The position numbers and the translations under genes were made by a program. Below the pieces are notes generated by a model. The model saw only the letters and a program-made list of their open reading frames with translations, was not told where the DNA came from and made no database searches. DNA of 64,000 nucleotides, taken from contig NC_041394.2 of assembly GCF_900747795.2 (NCBI RefSeq), positions 337,937,414 to 338,001,413 of the forward strand, in the 5' to 3' direction. Within the stretch, counting starts at the first letter, position 1, and the number at the start of each line of letters is the position of its first letter. Source of the DNA: Erpetoichthys calabaricus. Its lineage: Eukaryota; Chordata; Cladistia; Polypteriformes; Polypteridae. Of the stretch, positions 49,418 through 60,935 are shown one piece after another.

Positions 49418-49735
49418 GAGACCCCTAGGGGCCAGCGGCCCGTCCCGCGAGGGCAGGTCTTCCTCGGCGGGAAGCCAACATGCTCCACTACAGGGCCCGG
49501 TCCTACAAAATAGAAATCACAACAAGGGGTGGTGACGTTGCCCTGATGCCACCAGTCGGAGTCTCCTCGTTTCGTACCCAGGCAACGCTCCCCCCTTTGA
49601 CCAGCACCCCAGTGCTTGCCACCTCGGCCCCCCTTTTGTGACCTGCCGGTGGTTTGTGGCCAAGTAGTTGGTTGCTGGCAAGGAACAGCTTGAGGCTCCG
49701 GTTAACCAGAAAAAGTCTGGCGAGATGTTGCATTT
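49418..49735 (-). other. GC-rich sequence adjoining LTR-like copy F
   Basis: This may be residual interior of the element that carried copy F, judged only by position and base composition. No protein family could be recognised. Confidence 0.25.
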
Positions 49736-49849
49736 ATGGAATTGGCTGAAGCAAAGTCCAGTATTTTTTTTAAGGCTGCTAATAACCCTCTATGGACTGA
49801 ATTAATATCAGGATAACCGTCTTTTTTCACTTTGTTTTCATTCATTCAT
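49736..49849. other. Short stretch before a LINE tail
   Basis: No recognised feature. Confidence 0.25.
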
Positions 49850-49879
49850 TTGTGAATTTCCCCTTGGGATTAATAAAGC

Positions 49880-49917
<38 letters not shown>
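49850..49917 (+). mobile_element. LINE 3' tail with (TATC)n
   Basis: TGTGAATTTCCCCTTGGGAT, then TAATAAAGCATCTATC leads into nine TATC units. The pre-repeat sequence is the same as at 17440-17470. It is a very short 5'-truncated insertion. Confidence 0.6.
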
Positions 49918-50157
49918 TCATTCGTGTATGTAGTTTTGTCAGTCTCACACCAATAATTGTTTTGACTCTGGACTGAATTTTTTTGGTACTGTACACTTTT
50001 CACTTTATATATTTACATTTGGAACTGTGAATTTTTTAAGTTACAGTGGAATAAAAAAATCTTTTTTTTTTTTTTTTACTACTAGCAGGCCATCTGCTGT
50101 GGTAGGCGGCTTGAGACAGAATGAAGGTCTCTTTTACATTTGGTAATACTGTAGACA
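49918..50157. other. Intergenic stretch without recognised features
   Basis: It includes a T-run near 50063-50078. Nothing could be named. Confidence 0.25.
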
Positions 50158-50328
50158 TACACTACATGGCCAAAGGTTTGTGGACACCTGACCATCACAC
50201 TTACATGAACTTTTTGGATATCCTATTCAAAACCCATGGGCATTAATATGGAATTGTAACTCCTTTGGATTACAACAGCCTCCACTTTTCTGAGAAGGGT
50301 TTCCACAAGATTTTGGAGTGTGTCTGTG
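50158..50328. mobile_element. DNA transposon terminal fragment
   Basis: TACACTACATGGCCAAAGGT, then TTGTGGACACCTGACCATCA, later CCATGGGCATTAATATGGA and TTTCCACAAGATTTTGGAGT match a widespread fish transposon end (Tc1/mariner-like, family from memory). It runs straight into a (GAAA)n tract at 50329. Confidence 0.6.
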
Positions 50329-50382
<54 letters not shown>

Positions 50383-50390
50383 AAAAGAAA
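50329..50390 (+). repeat. (GAAA)n microsatellite left of the U2-headed SINE
   Basis: About 60 bp of AAGA repeats. A matching AAAG tract (50629-50660) lies on the other side of the SINE, so the SINE inserted into, or duplicated, this repeat. Confidence 0.8.
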
Positions 50391-50625
50391 AATAATTCTT
50401 TGCATTTATATAGTGCTTTTCTCACTACTCAAAGCACTCAGCAATTGCAGGTTAAGGGCCTTGGTCAAGGTCCGAACAGAGCAGAGTCCCTATTGGCATT
50501 TACGGGATTTGAAACGGCAGCCATCCGATTGCCAGTGCAGATCCCTAGCTTCAGAGCCACCACTCCGCCTAACTGATAAGAACAGATACTACACTTGATC
50601 TTAGAAAAAAAGACCGAGAAGCAAT
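50391..50625 (-). mobile_element. Composite SINE: U2 snRNA head, tRNA-like body, LINE-type tail
   Basis: On the minus strand the head (50625-50571) matches the first 54 or so bases of U2 snRNA: ATTGCTTCTCGGTCTTTTTT against ATCGCTTCTCGGCCTTTTGG, then a perfect run TAAGATCAAGTGTAGTATCT followed by GTTCTTATCAGTT. Directly after it comes a tRNA-like body (GTGGTGGCTCTGAAGCTAGG as A-box region, CCGTTTCAAATCCCG as B box). The tail is GAGTGCTTTGAGTAGTGAG, then AAAAGCACTATATAAATG and AATTATT. The tail is shared with the 5S-derived SINE at 7.05 kb. U2-headed SINEs are known in crocodilians. I do not know of this U2-tRNA combination. Confidence 0.8.
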
Positions 50626-50629
50626 ATAA

Positions 50630-50660
<31 letters not shown>

Positions 50661-50661
<1 letters not shown>

Positions 50662-51049
50662 ATTGTATGATCTGGGGCCTCATGTATAAACGGTGTGTAC
50701 GCACAAAAATGTTGTGTATGCCCATTTCCATGCTCAAATCACAATGTATAAAACCTAAACTTGGTGTAAAGCCACGCACATCTTCACGGTAGCTCAAACC
50801 CTGGCGTACACAGGTTCTCTGCTCGGTTTTGCAGACTGGCAGCACCCAGTGTCAAAGCAGTGCTTTTGTTCCAGTGTGGTTTCCCATTCTTTTTTAGATC
50901 CACATCCCTGATGTGGCTTTATCATATACACTGAAATTAACTGCATATTGTTTATTAGTTTAAGGCATCTGATTGTACTTAACCCGTAACAATATAATGG
51001 TCCACGGAATGGCCAAACTTTTCCAAATACCATAGCTGCTTTAGCGTTG
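50661..51049. other. Intergenic stretch without recognised features
   Basis: No gene is seen. The part at 50665-50830 (GGGGCCTCATGTATAAACGG) resembles a common fish interspersed repeat, but I could not assign it. Confidence 0.3.
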
Positions 51050-51065
51050 TTACTCTCACTGTACC

Positions 51066-51131
51066 TTCTTCTTCTTCTTCTTTCAGCAGCTCCCGTTAGG
51101 GGTTGCCACAGCGGATCATCTTTTTTCCATA
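51066..51131 (-). mobile_element. 66-bp RTE LINE 3' end with 16-bp target duplication
   Basis: CAGCTCCCGTTAGGGGTTGC, then CACAGCGGATCATC equals the 3' terminus of the RTE element at 37210. It is flanked by TTACTCTCACTGTACC (51050-51065) and TTACTCTCACTGCACC (51132-51147), one mismatch in 16. This is a complete record of an extremely 5'-truncated retrotransposition. Confidence 0.88.
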
Positions 51132-51147
51132 TTACTCTCACTGCACC

Positions 51148-51584
51148 ACTCAGAGTATTTAAATCACTGTATCTGAGTGTGAATCACAGCTCTACAGCAG
51201 CTGATCAGAAAGAGAATTATCAGGATACAGCATCAAACACATGCTGCCTCAGCCATGCTGTCTATTGAACTGCTCCCATATGGAAATGCTTCAAAGCCTT
51301 TCCTGTACGGACCTCGCGGTTCAGAAAGAGTTTCATCCCAAGAGCTCTAAACTCACTTAATCAGTCCATCAAGTGCTCCTTGTAGAACTGTTTGTACTTA
51401 TAAGTACAATCATCTCACTGTAAACTTGTGATACAGTTATAATATTGCACAACCTGAGCCACTTTATAAAGCGCGTATTTACATATGATGACGATATCAT
51501 TTTTAAGATGAAATGCAGCAAAATATGTTTATTACATTATACAGATAAAATATTAACTTCATTTAAGTAATCTATATTGTTAAA
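51148..51584. other. Intergenic stretch without recognised features
   Basis: No gene or named repeat could be seen. Confidence 0.25.
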
Positions 51585-51596
51585 AATTAAACATGT

Positions 51597-51691
51597 GAGG
51601 ACACGGTGCCGCAGTGCTAGCTAGTTCAGGGATTGTTCCGGCCTCGCGCTGTAATCTTGCTGGTGCTGGCGCAACACTGGAAGGATAGAAT
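51597..51691 (+). mobile_element. 95-bp tRNA-type SINE with 12-bp target duplication
   Basis: The head GAGGACACGGTGCCGCAGTG carries an A-box-like sequence, CAGGGATTGTTCCGGCC stands where a B box could be, and the tail is GGAAGGATAGAAT. It is flanked by a perfect duplication AATTAAACATGT (51585-51596 and 51692-51703). It is distinct in sequence from the V-SINE after the first 25 bases and is unusually short. The family is unknown to me. Confidence 0.75.
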
Positions 51692-51703
51692 AATTAAACA
51701 TGT

Positions 51704-52129
51704 ACTACGAAGATATTTCAATGTTCCTTAAAAGTTTTGAAAATCAGCGTTCTAAGCTTACAGATGGCTTAACGTCTATTACTGAGCTAATTGTGTAGCG
51801 ATTGGTTACTTGGAGAAAGAAAAGGAAGGACAGGAATTGGGGGTTAGTACATTTGAAAGAGACAGTACTGCTGCAATAAATTATTTCATCGAAGTTCGCA
51901 CACAGCACAGGAAGCACCTTGTCGGAGGCAGGAAACAATAATTCCACTTCACCATAATCACACTTACAGTTGACCCAGGCAGATCTAGCAAAGCAGAAGT
52001 TTCACGTACTGACTTGTGGCAAAGGAGGCATCCTATATAACAGTGCCATGTTTAAAGTCACTGAGCATTTTACAGCCAATATATATATATATACACATTA
52101 TATATATGTTATGTTGATATGTGACAGGA
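51704..52129. other. Intergenic stretch without recognised features
   Basis: No gene is seen. A short (TA)n run lies at 52079-52091. Confidence 0.25.
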
Positions 52130-52960
52130 TAATAATAATAATACATTTTATTTATATAGCGTCTTTCCCATGCTCAAGGCACTTCACAGAGTTTAAGATA
52201 GAACTGCAGGTATACAGTATATAACATTGTACTAAACCAAACAAATAAATAAAGCAGATTAAGACAGTAAATTCAGAGAAAAAGCCTAATGGACAACATA
52301 ATTGATGGTCTAGCACACACACATACAGGTTACATGAGCATCTTGACAAGAGAAGTAAACTGAGAGAAGGGTAATAAAGTCAGGCAGAGCTAAAAGCCTT
52401 CCTGAACAGATGAATTTTGAGTTGTTTTTTAAAAGAATTTATGGAGTCAGCTGACCTGATTAATTTCGGGATGTCATTCCAGAGTCTGGGCGCTATACAG
52501 CTGAAGGCCCTGCTGTCACCCATGGAGTGTAGATTAGTGTGGGGCACAACAAGATTACCAGAATTAGAGGACCTTAGTGGGCGGGCACGCACATAGTGAT
52601 GGAGAAGGTCACTGATGTAGTTTGGCGCGAGGTTATTTAAGGCTTTGTAGGTTATTAGTAGGATTTTATATTCGATTCTGTAAGACACAGGGAGCCAGTG
52701 AAGACGGAGCAGGATGGGTGTGATGTGCTCGCTGCTGCTGGTACGAGTTAGGACTCTTGCAGCTGAGTTTTGAATAAGCTGGAGCTGTGATATAAGATTA
52801 GAAGGGGCATCTGCCAGTAGGGAAATACAATAATTGATGCAAGATGTGATAAAAGCATGGACAAGTTTCTCAGCATTAGAAAAGGAGAGGAAGGAGCGAA
52901 CACGGGATATGTTACAGAGGTGAAAATAAGAAAGTTTGCAAGTCTGTAGCGAAAATTTTA
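52130..52960 (-). mobile_element. L2-clade LINE, 5'-truncated, open C-terminal frame
   Basis: A minus-strand frame open for about 190 codons (52955 to 52380) encodes the carboxy end of the L2 reverse transcriptase: VHAFITSCINYCISLLADAP, QLIQNSAARVLTRTSSSEHI, LHWLPVSYRIEYKILLITYK, ALNNLAPNYISDLLHHYV, RAFSCIAPRLWNDIPKLIR and FKKQLKIHLFRKAF. The 3' end at the left reads TTTATATAGCGTCTTTCCCA, then TGCTCAAGGCACTTC on the plus strand, followed by ATT repeats. The tail resembles the SINE tails at 7.05, 34.6 and 50.4 kb, so this clade is the likely partner LINE. Confidence 0.88.
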
Positions 52961-53149
52961 AAATGAATCACCCAATCTCACAGTAACTCGGCACCTTCAT
53001 TAACATTGTGAGCCTTGCCATAGTATGCAGATGAATGGTTTTCAGTTGACCTAGCACTTAGCACTTCAGAGATGATTTTGGATTTTTGCACACATTGCTA
53101 AACTCTGCTGCATCTGGGGGACCATAGATAGATAGACATTTTCAATAAG
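52961..53149. other. Short intergenic stretch
   Basis: No recognised feature. Confidence 0.25.
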
Positions 53150-53235
53150 TTATGACTCTTCCGTTTCAAACCTTGAGGTTGTGGGTTCAAATCCCACTAC
53201 TGACACTGTGTCACTTCACCTGTCTGTGCTCCATA

Positions 53236-53266
<31 letters not shown>

Positions 53267-53330
53267 TGTAACTAATTGTATCTCATACATTGTAAGTCAC
53301 ATTGGATAAAGTGTCAACCAAATAAGTAAA
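53150..53330 (+). mobile_element. tRNA-derived SINE carrying a 30-nt poly-G run
   Basis: The A-box-like AGTTATGACTCTTCCG and B box GTGGGTTCAAATCCC are followed by a body (CACTGTGTCACTTCACCTG) and a tail TAAGTCACATTGGATAAAGTG, then CAACCAAATAAGTAAA. The tail is of the TTGGATAAA(A/G)GCGTC type common in fish SINEs and LINEs. An uninterrupted run of 30 G (53236-53265) replaces part of the body. Confidence 0.7.
53236..53265 (+). repeat. Poly-G tract of 30 bases
   Basis: Thirty consecutive G residues preceded by CCATA and followed by ATGTAAC. Long G runs of this kind are rare, can form quadruplexes, and are prone to sequencing and assembly length errors. Confidence 0.9.
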
Positions 53331-53559
53331 AGTAAATAGAAATTTCACAAACTCTGGAGCCGAGGGCTCAACTTTTTGGAGGTAGGACAAATAAAAGTTG
53401 ACATACAATAGGCGGCTCAATAGCTGATTAAATTGTTTTAATGGCAATTCCATTTTTTTTTCCTTCAAAACAAACTTTGCAACTCAGCAAACACTTGGTA
53501 AATGCAGTTTAACATACAAAAGTGCAAGGAGGTACACACGGGCAAAAACAAAGTCAATT
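53331..53559. other. Short intergenic stretch
   Basis: No recognised feature. Confidence 0.25.
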
Positions 53560-54080
53560 ATAAATACAAGATTAGAGACACTGTCCTACAGGAGTCAGCG
53601 TCTGAAAACGATTTGGTGGTTTCATCAAATAACCGATTATAAAGGCAAATAGAACATAAGGATATATAATAAAAATTGCTGAATATAAAGCGAGGCCCTA
53701 TTTAATGCACTAGTGAGACAGCAACAGAATATTGTGTACAGTTTTAATCATGTGCAGCAACCAAGTGCATCCCAGGACTCAAGGACATGGCATACTCTGA
53801 CAGACAGAGAGAATTAAACTTGTTTAGTCTCGAGCACAGAAGGCCACATGGGGACCTAATACAGAACTTCAAAATTCTCAAAAGGAGATCCAGCCGACTA
53901 ACTTTGCTTAAATCGTGACTCACATACACCAGATCACCAGTGGAAATGCATATAAAACTGAAGCCTGGAAACACTTCTTTATGCAAAGAGTCATGGGAAT
54001 CTGAAACAAACTACAGAGTCATGGAGGTAAGGCAGACGTGAAGTAGTTTCTGGATTAGATATTGGGACAGTTTAGCTATC
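53560..54080 (+). mobile_element. CR1/Rex-like LINE 3' fragment, decayed
   Basis: Plus-strand sequence CCTATTTAATGCACTAGTGAG, ACTCAAGGACATGGCATACT, GGGGACCTAATACAGAACTT and AGTCATGGAGGTAAGGCAGA corresponds to the same C-terminal region as the CR1-like pieces at 13.9 and 24.9 kb. The frame is heavily interrupted. Confidence 0.55.
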
Positions 54081-54159
54081 AGAGTAATCAATGGGTCAGC
54101 ACAGCTCAATCACTCAGGTCTGCCGATGAAAGGCGTCTGGTGATGCCACCAATCCACAC

Positions 54160-54445
54160 TTCTTTCATGTGTAGCTGCTTGCTGGCGAAACGAGCTGCCC
54201 ACTTCCATTCAAACTTCTTTTAAGAAGCATTTGAACATTCTTTCATTTGGTGAATTTCTGTTTTACTGATAGGTTTTCTAACCTAGAAATAACAACTCAT
54301 TTTTTGTTCTTAGCTGTTCACTTGTGATGACCCATTTTCTAACTTTGTCCTATAAAACTTCCCAAACAGCAGTCCCCCAGATTGTGATTGACATCTTTTG
54401 TACATCACTTTGGATAAAAGCATCTGCTTAACAAATAAATGTAAA
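54160..54445 (+). mobile_element. LINE/SINE 3' end with TTGGATAAAAGC tail
   Basis: The end reads CATCACTTTGGATAAAAGCA, then TCTGCTTAACAAATAAATG, a widespread fish 3' tail. The upstream part resembles the 3' end of an L2-like element, with no open frame. Confidence 0.5.
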
Positions 54446-54775
54446 TAAGCTAAAGAAACAAGTGACAAATGGACTGCAAGGTCTGTTCTTGCCCGTCAAC
54501 TCTCTTAAGTTCTTAAGTTTGATCCCCATGGTCTTAAGGGCAAAAAGTGATACCGAGTTGCTTTATTATTTAAAATAAACCAAATGATTAAAGCATCCAA
54601 AATAAATAAATTCAGTCCATAATTCAATTCTTATGTGAAAATCAGAAAACAGAAAATCCAGCAATATTTACTGATGATATAAACTCCACACCTCACCGTG
54701 CCATTCTGGAGGACGTGACTCTCTTTCTCAAATAATTAGGCCGAGGGAGGTCTTTGTGCTGCAGTCCATGGCATC
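54446..54775. other. Intergenic stretch without recognised features
   Basis: Nothing recognisable. Confidence 0.25.
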
Positions 54776-54783
54776 CCCTATAC

Positions 54784-55236
54784 CAGGCGAAAGGCAACCT
54801 TTTTCGAGTTGCGGCACACTAAGATCCAAAAATTTTCTTTCATGGCGTACCTGAGGGACTTCCCATAAATAAAGTCATGAAGACACAATCTATGGACAAT
54901 CGCCAATAAAAACAGTTAATTTTACAAGTTTGAAAGACATTTTATTAATAAAGGAATCAAAGGATAAATCTTAAATTTAATTAATGTGAACGTTGAGATT
55001 GTTTTTCAGCACATATGAGATTGATGCGAGGATCAATTTTCGAAAGACAGACACGCATTTCCTTGTCGATCATTTGAAGTCTCTCGTGTTTCTTAGACTT
55101 CATTTCTGTAAGTGTTGAAAAACCTTGCTCACAGAGATAAGAGCTTCCAAAAGTTCAAAAACACTAGCAATTTTAAATATTTTACAAAAGTTTTCGCAGC
55201 GTTCCTAGAAAATTCCACGGCGCACGCCCGACAGTG
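54784..55236 (-). mobile_element. Internally deleted hAT element keeping the transposase C-terminus
   Basis: The ends CAGGCGAAAGG and GCCCGACAGTG are imperfect inverted copies, flanked by CCCTATAC (54776-54783) and CTCTATAC (55237-55244), an 8-bp duplication with one mismatch. On the minus strand a short open stretch ending at a TAA reads YLCEQGFSTLTEMKSKKHER, then LQMIDKEMRVCLSKIDPRIN and LICAEKQSQRSH. This is the hAT dimerisation tail found in ZBED5/FAM200-like proteins. The catalytic core is deleted. Confidence 0.8.
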
Positions 55237-55244
55237 CTCTATAC

Positions 55245-55875
55245 TCTATGTTAAGGGGATAGGGCACATAACTAAACATCAATATCTTAACACAATATTA
55301 AATACAATCCATACTTAATCATTAACTAAAATATGTAAAACATAAGACTAAATATTTCTAATAACAACATATGCAACATAACATACAATATACAAAAACA
55401 AAAAACTTTAAATGAGCCAGAGGCAAGCTCTAGTTAAGCCAAGACACAAATGTGTGATATTCTCTAGTTCTACCTGGCAGAAGTGGAACTGATTTGTTTT
55501 GCCAAGTTTTTCTATTTGAGTTTTTTTTTTTATTATTTTGATATATTTGTTAATCCGTAAGGGGAAATGCTCTTTTCACTTGACCTTTGGGGATCATAGT
55601 GTGGGCACAGCCATTGTTTGTACCCTATAATTTACAATTGGATAAGTTACTAATTTACATGGGGCTGCAGCAGGACGGCAGCATATTTCTCACTTAACTG
55701 GCAGTCTTAGCAGTAGTCTTATTTTTTCCCTCTGGTGGTCTAATGATTTAAATTCCTGTTTCTGCTGTCTAGAGAGTTGTACTGACTCTAAGAGTTTCTG
55801 ACTTTTGATGAATAACCGCCCTGGGCTTTAAAATGTTGGTTATTCTTTACAACAGTGTATTCGGTAAACCTGAAG
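55245..55875. other. Intergenic stretch without recognised features
   Basis: AT-rich, no recognisable family. Confidence 0.25.
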
Positions 55876-58830
<2,955 letters not shown>

Positions 58831-58932
58831 TTTCTATACTGCAGTTCTGCATCAGCCTTCCTGGCGTATTCTTTAGTTGGGAATTTGAGATCAGTTGCCA
58901 AGAAGTAGCATTACTTGATCTCCTCTTTCTCT

Positions 58933-60098
58933 TCAACTGACCACTGGATTGAATGTAGTGCTCTTATTTTCTTGCTCACGGTACGCTTGTGTGGTCTTGT
59001 CTGTGCCATTGTGAATTCTTGTGTGGGTTTGAAGATTGAACTTATGTGAAAACTGTTTGCCACATTCAGAACAGCCATAAGGTTTCTCACCCGTGTGAAT
59101 TCTTACATGTCTCTGAAGGTTGCTCTTCAATGAAAAGTGTTTCCCACATTCTGAACAGCAATACGGCTTCTCTCCAGTGTGAATTCTTGTGTGGGTGTGA
59201 AGAGTGGTGATTTGTGAGAATCGTTTGCCACATTCCAAACAGCAATATGGCTTCTCTCCGGTATGAATTCTTGTGTGGGTGTGAAGAGTGGCCATTCGTG
59301 AAAACTGTCTGCCACACTCAGAACAGCAGTATGGCTTTTCTCCAGTGTGTATTCTTCTGTGGTTCTGAAGACTGTACTTTTTTGAAAACTGTTTACCACA
59401 TTCAGAACAACAGTATGGCTTCTCTCCAGTGTGACTTATGGCATGTTTCCTCAGAGAACTCCTACTACAGAATTTTCTGTCACATTCTGAACAGCAATAT
59501 GGCTTCTCTCCAGTATGAATTCTCATATGGATCTGAAGACTGTTGATTTGTGAAAATTGTTTGCCACATTCAGAACAGCAATACATCTCCCCACCGGTGT
59601 GAATTCTTCTGTGCTGCCGAAGAGAACTCTTGTCACAGAACTGTTTACCACATTCAGAACAGGCATATGGCTTTTCTCCAGTGTGAGTTCTTTTGTGTAT
59701 CTGAAGGCTGCTTTTCACTGTAAAGTGCTTACCACATTCCAAACAGCAAAATGGCTTCTCTCCGGTGTGAGTTCTTTTGTGTGTATGAAGAGTGGCAATT
59801 CGTGAGAATCTTTTGCCACATTCAGAACAGCAATACGGTTTTTCTCCGGTGTGTATTCTAGTGTGGGTGTGAAGATCAGCAATTCGTAAGAATCGTTTCC
59901 CACATTCTGAACAGCAATACGGCTTTTCTCCAGTGTGTATTCTAGCATGTGCCTGAAGATTACTCCTGTCAGAGAACTGTTTGCCACATTCCAAACAGCA
60001 ATACGGACTGTCTCCAGTATGAATTCTTTTGTGACGCCGAAGTCTTCTTAAACGAGAAAATTGTCTGCCACATTCAGAACAGCAGTAAGGCTTGTCTC
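58933..60098 (-). CDS. ZNF locus 3, last exon with 13 C2H2 zinc fingers (gene 5'-partial)
   Basis: Minus-strand exon starting after the acceptor TTCATACAG (60107-60099). The reading phase equals that of ZNF loci 1 and 2 (two bases finish a split codon), then [14 protein letters not shown] opens the first finger. Thirteen canonical C2H2 fingers follow, with HTGEKPY linkers except HTGDSPY after finger 1 and HTGGEMY after finger 6. Fingers 3, 4, 10 and 11 are near copies (F.RIATLHTHTRIH type). Eleven of 13 have the doubled cysteine YCC. The tail after HNGTDK is 25-odd residues and differs from that of loci 1 and 2. The exon contributes 388 residues and ends TGA at 58935-58933. All ligands are intact. 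No KEE exon is seen between 60099 and 64000, so the 5' part lies beyond the window edge. It points toward loci 1 and 2 (tail-to-tail with locus 2). Confidence 0.92.
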
Positions 60099-60783
60099 CT
60101 GTATGAAGTTTAAAAGGAAAAATAAAAGCTTATTATAGGCATAACATTAAATAAATGCCTGTTGAAATCAAAAAGATTTTTAAAATACAAGAAATCTTAA
60201 ATACATGTGAAGAGATGCTTAACTATCAGGATAATTTTTCTTTCTGTGCTACAGCTACATTCCAGAGCTCAATCACTGCAGTTGAACTTGAAATAGCAAA
60301 CTAAATACAATGCATGACATGTGAAGGACTCAATGGACAAGATTACTGATGACAAAATGATAATGGAATTCTTTAATATAGCTATCATATTAAAATATTA
60401 TTCAATATATTAATATAAAATATTATTCAAAATTATCTGTTTCTCATATTTTACTCAGCTAAAGAAGACAAATTTTATAATCTCCAGATATAATGATACT
60501 AAACAGTGTTTCATTTGCAAAATAGAGCACCATGCAAAGCATGTGAAGCATACCTTGAATAATCAGAATGTTTTGTAATGTTTCTCCAAAATTAGACTAA
60601 GGCAACTTAAACCCAAAGCCTGTATCAAAAGGGCTTATTTAATGGCCAACACAAAACCAAAGAATGAATAAGTGCCATATTAATGTACATGTCTATAGGA
60701 GCCACAGGGGTCTCAGAAAAGAATTAGAGGATTACAAATACTGGATCACCAGTTATTTTTGCCTACAGAGGGATGAGACACCC
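60099..60783. other. Intron of ZNF locus 3, proximal part
   Basis: Bases 60099-60134 are the splice acceptor with polypyrimidine tract (minus strand). The rest shows no feature. Confidence 0.4.
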
Positions 60784-60935
60784 TGAAAATCAAAGTGAAA
60801 AAATGATGCGACAGGCTAGTCCATTTTGCAAAAATTTAATTGCAGCAACTCCAAATCATACTCAGTAGTTCATACGGCCCCCACGTGCTTGTATGCATGC
60901 CTGATAATATCCGAGTGCATTTTTCAGATGGCACA
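60784..60935 (-). mobile_element. Tc1-like transposon 3'-end fragment
   Basis: On the minus strand it encodes CIQARGG-like residues (GCATACAAGCACGTGGGGGC), then a stop, then GATTTGGAGTTGCTGCAATT and the terminal region ending in CATCATTTTTTCACTTTG. It is the carboxy end and 3' terminus of a fish Tc1 family, probably related to the relic at 38946-40138, which lacks exactly this part. Confidence 0.65.

Noticed and set aside
48920-49513. Long overlapping frames on both strands (164 and 160 residues)
   Set aside because: They fall in the GC-rich LTR-like copy F, where stops are rare by composition.
50571-50625. A functional U2 snRNA gene
   Set aside because: Only the first 54 or so bases are present, the sequence after them is tRNA-like SINE, and no U2 Sm site or 3' half follows.
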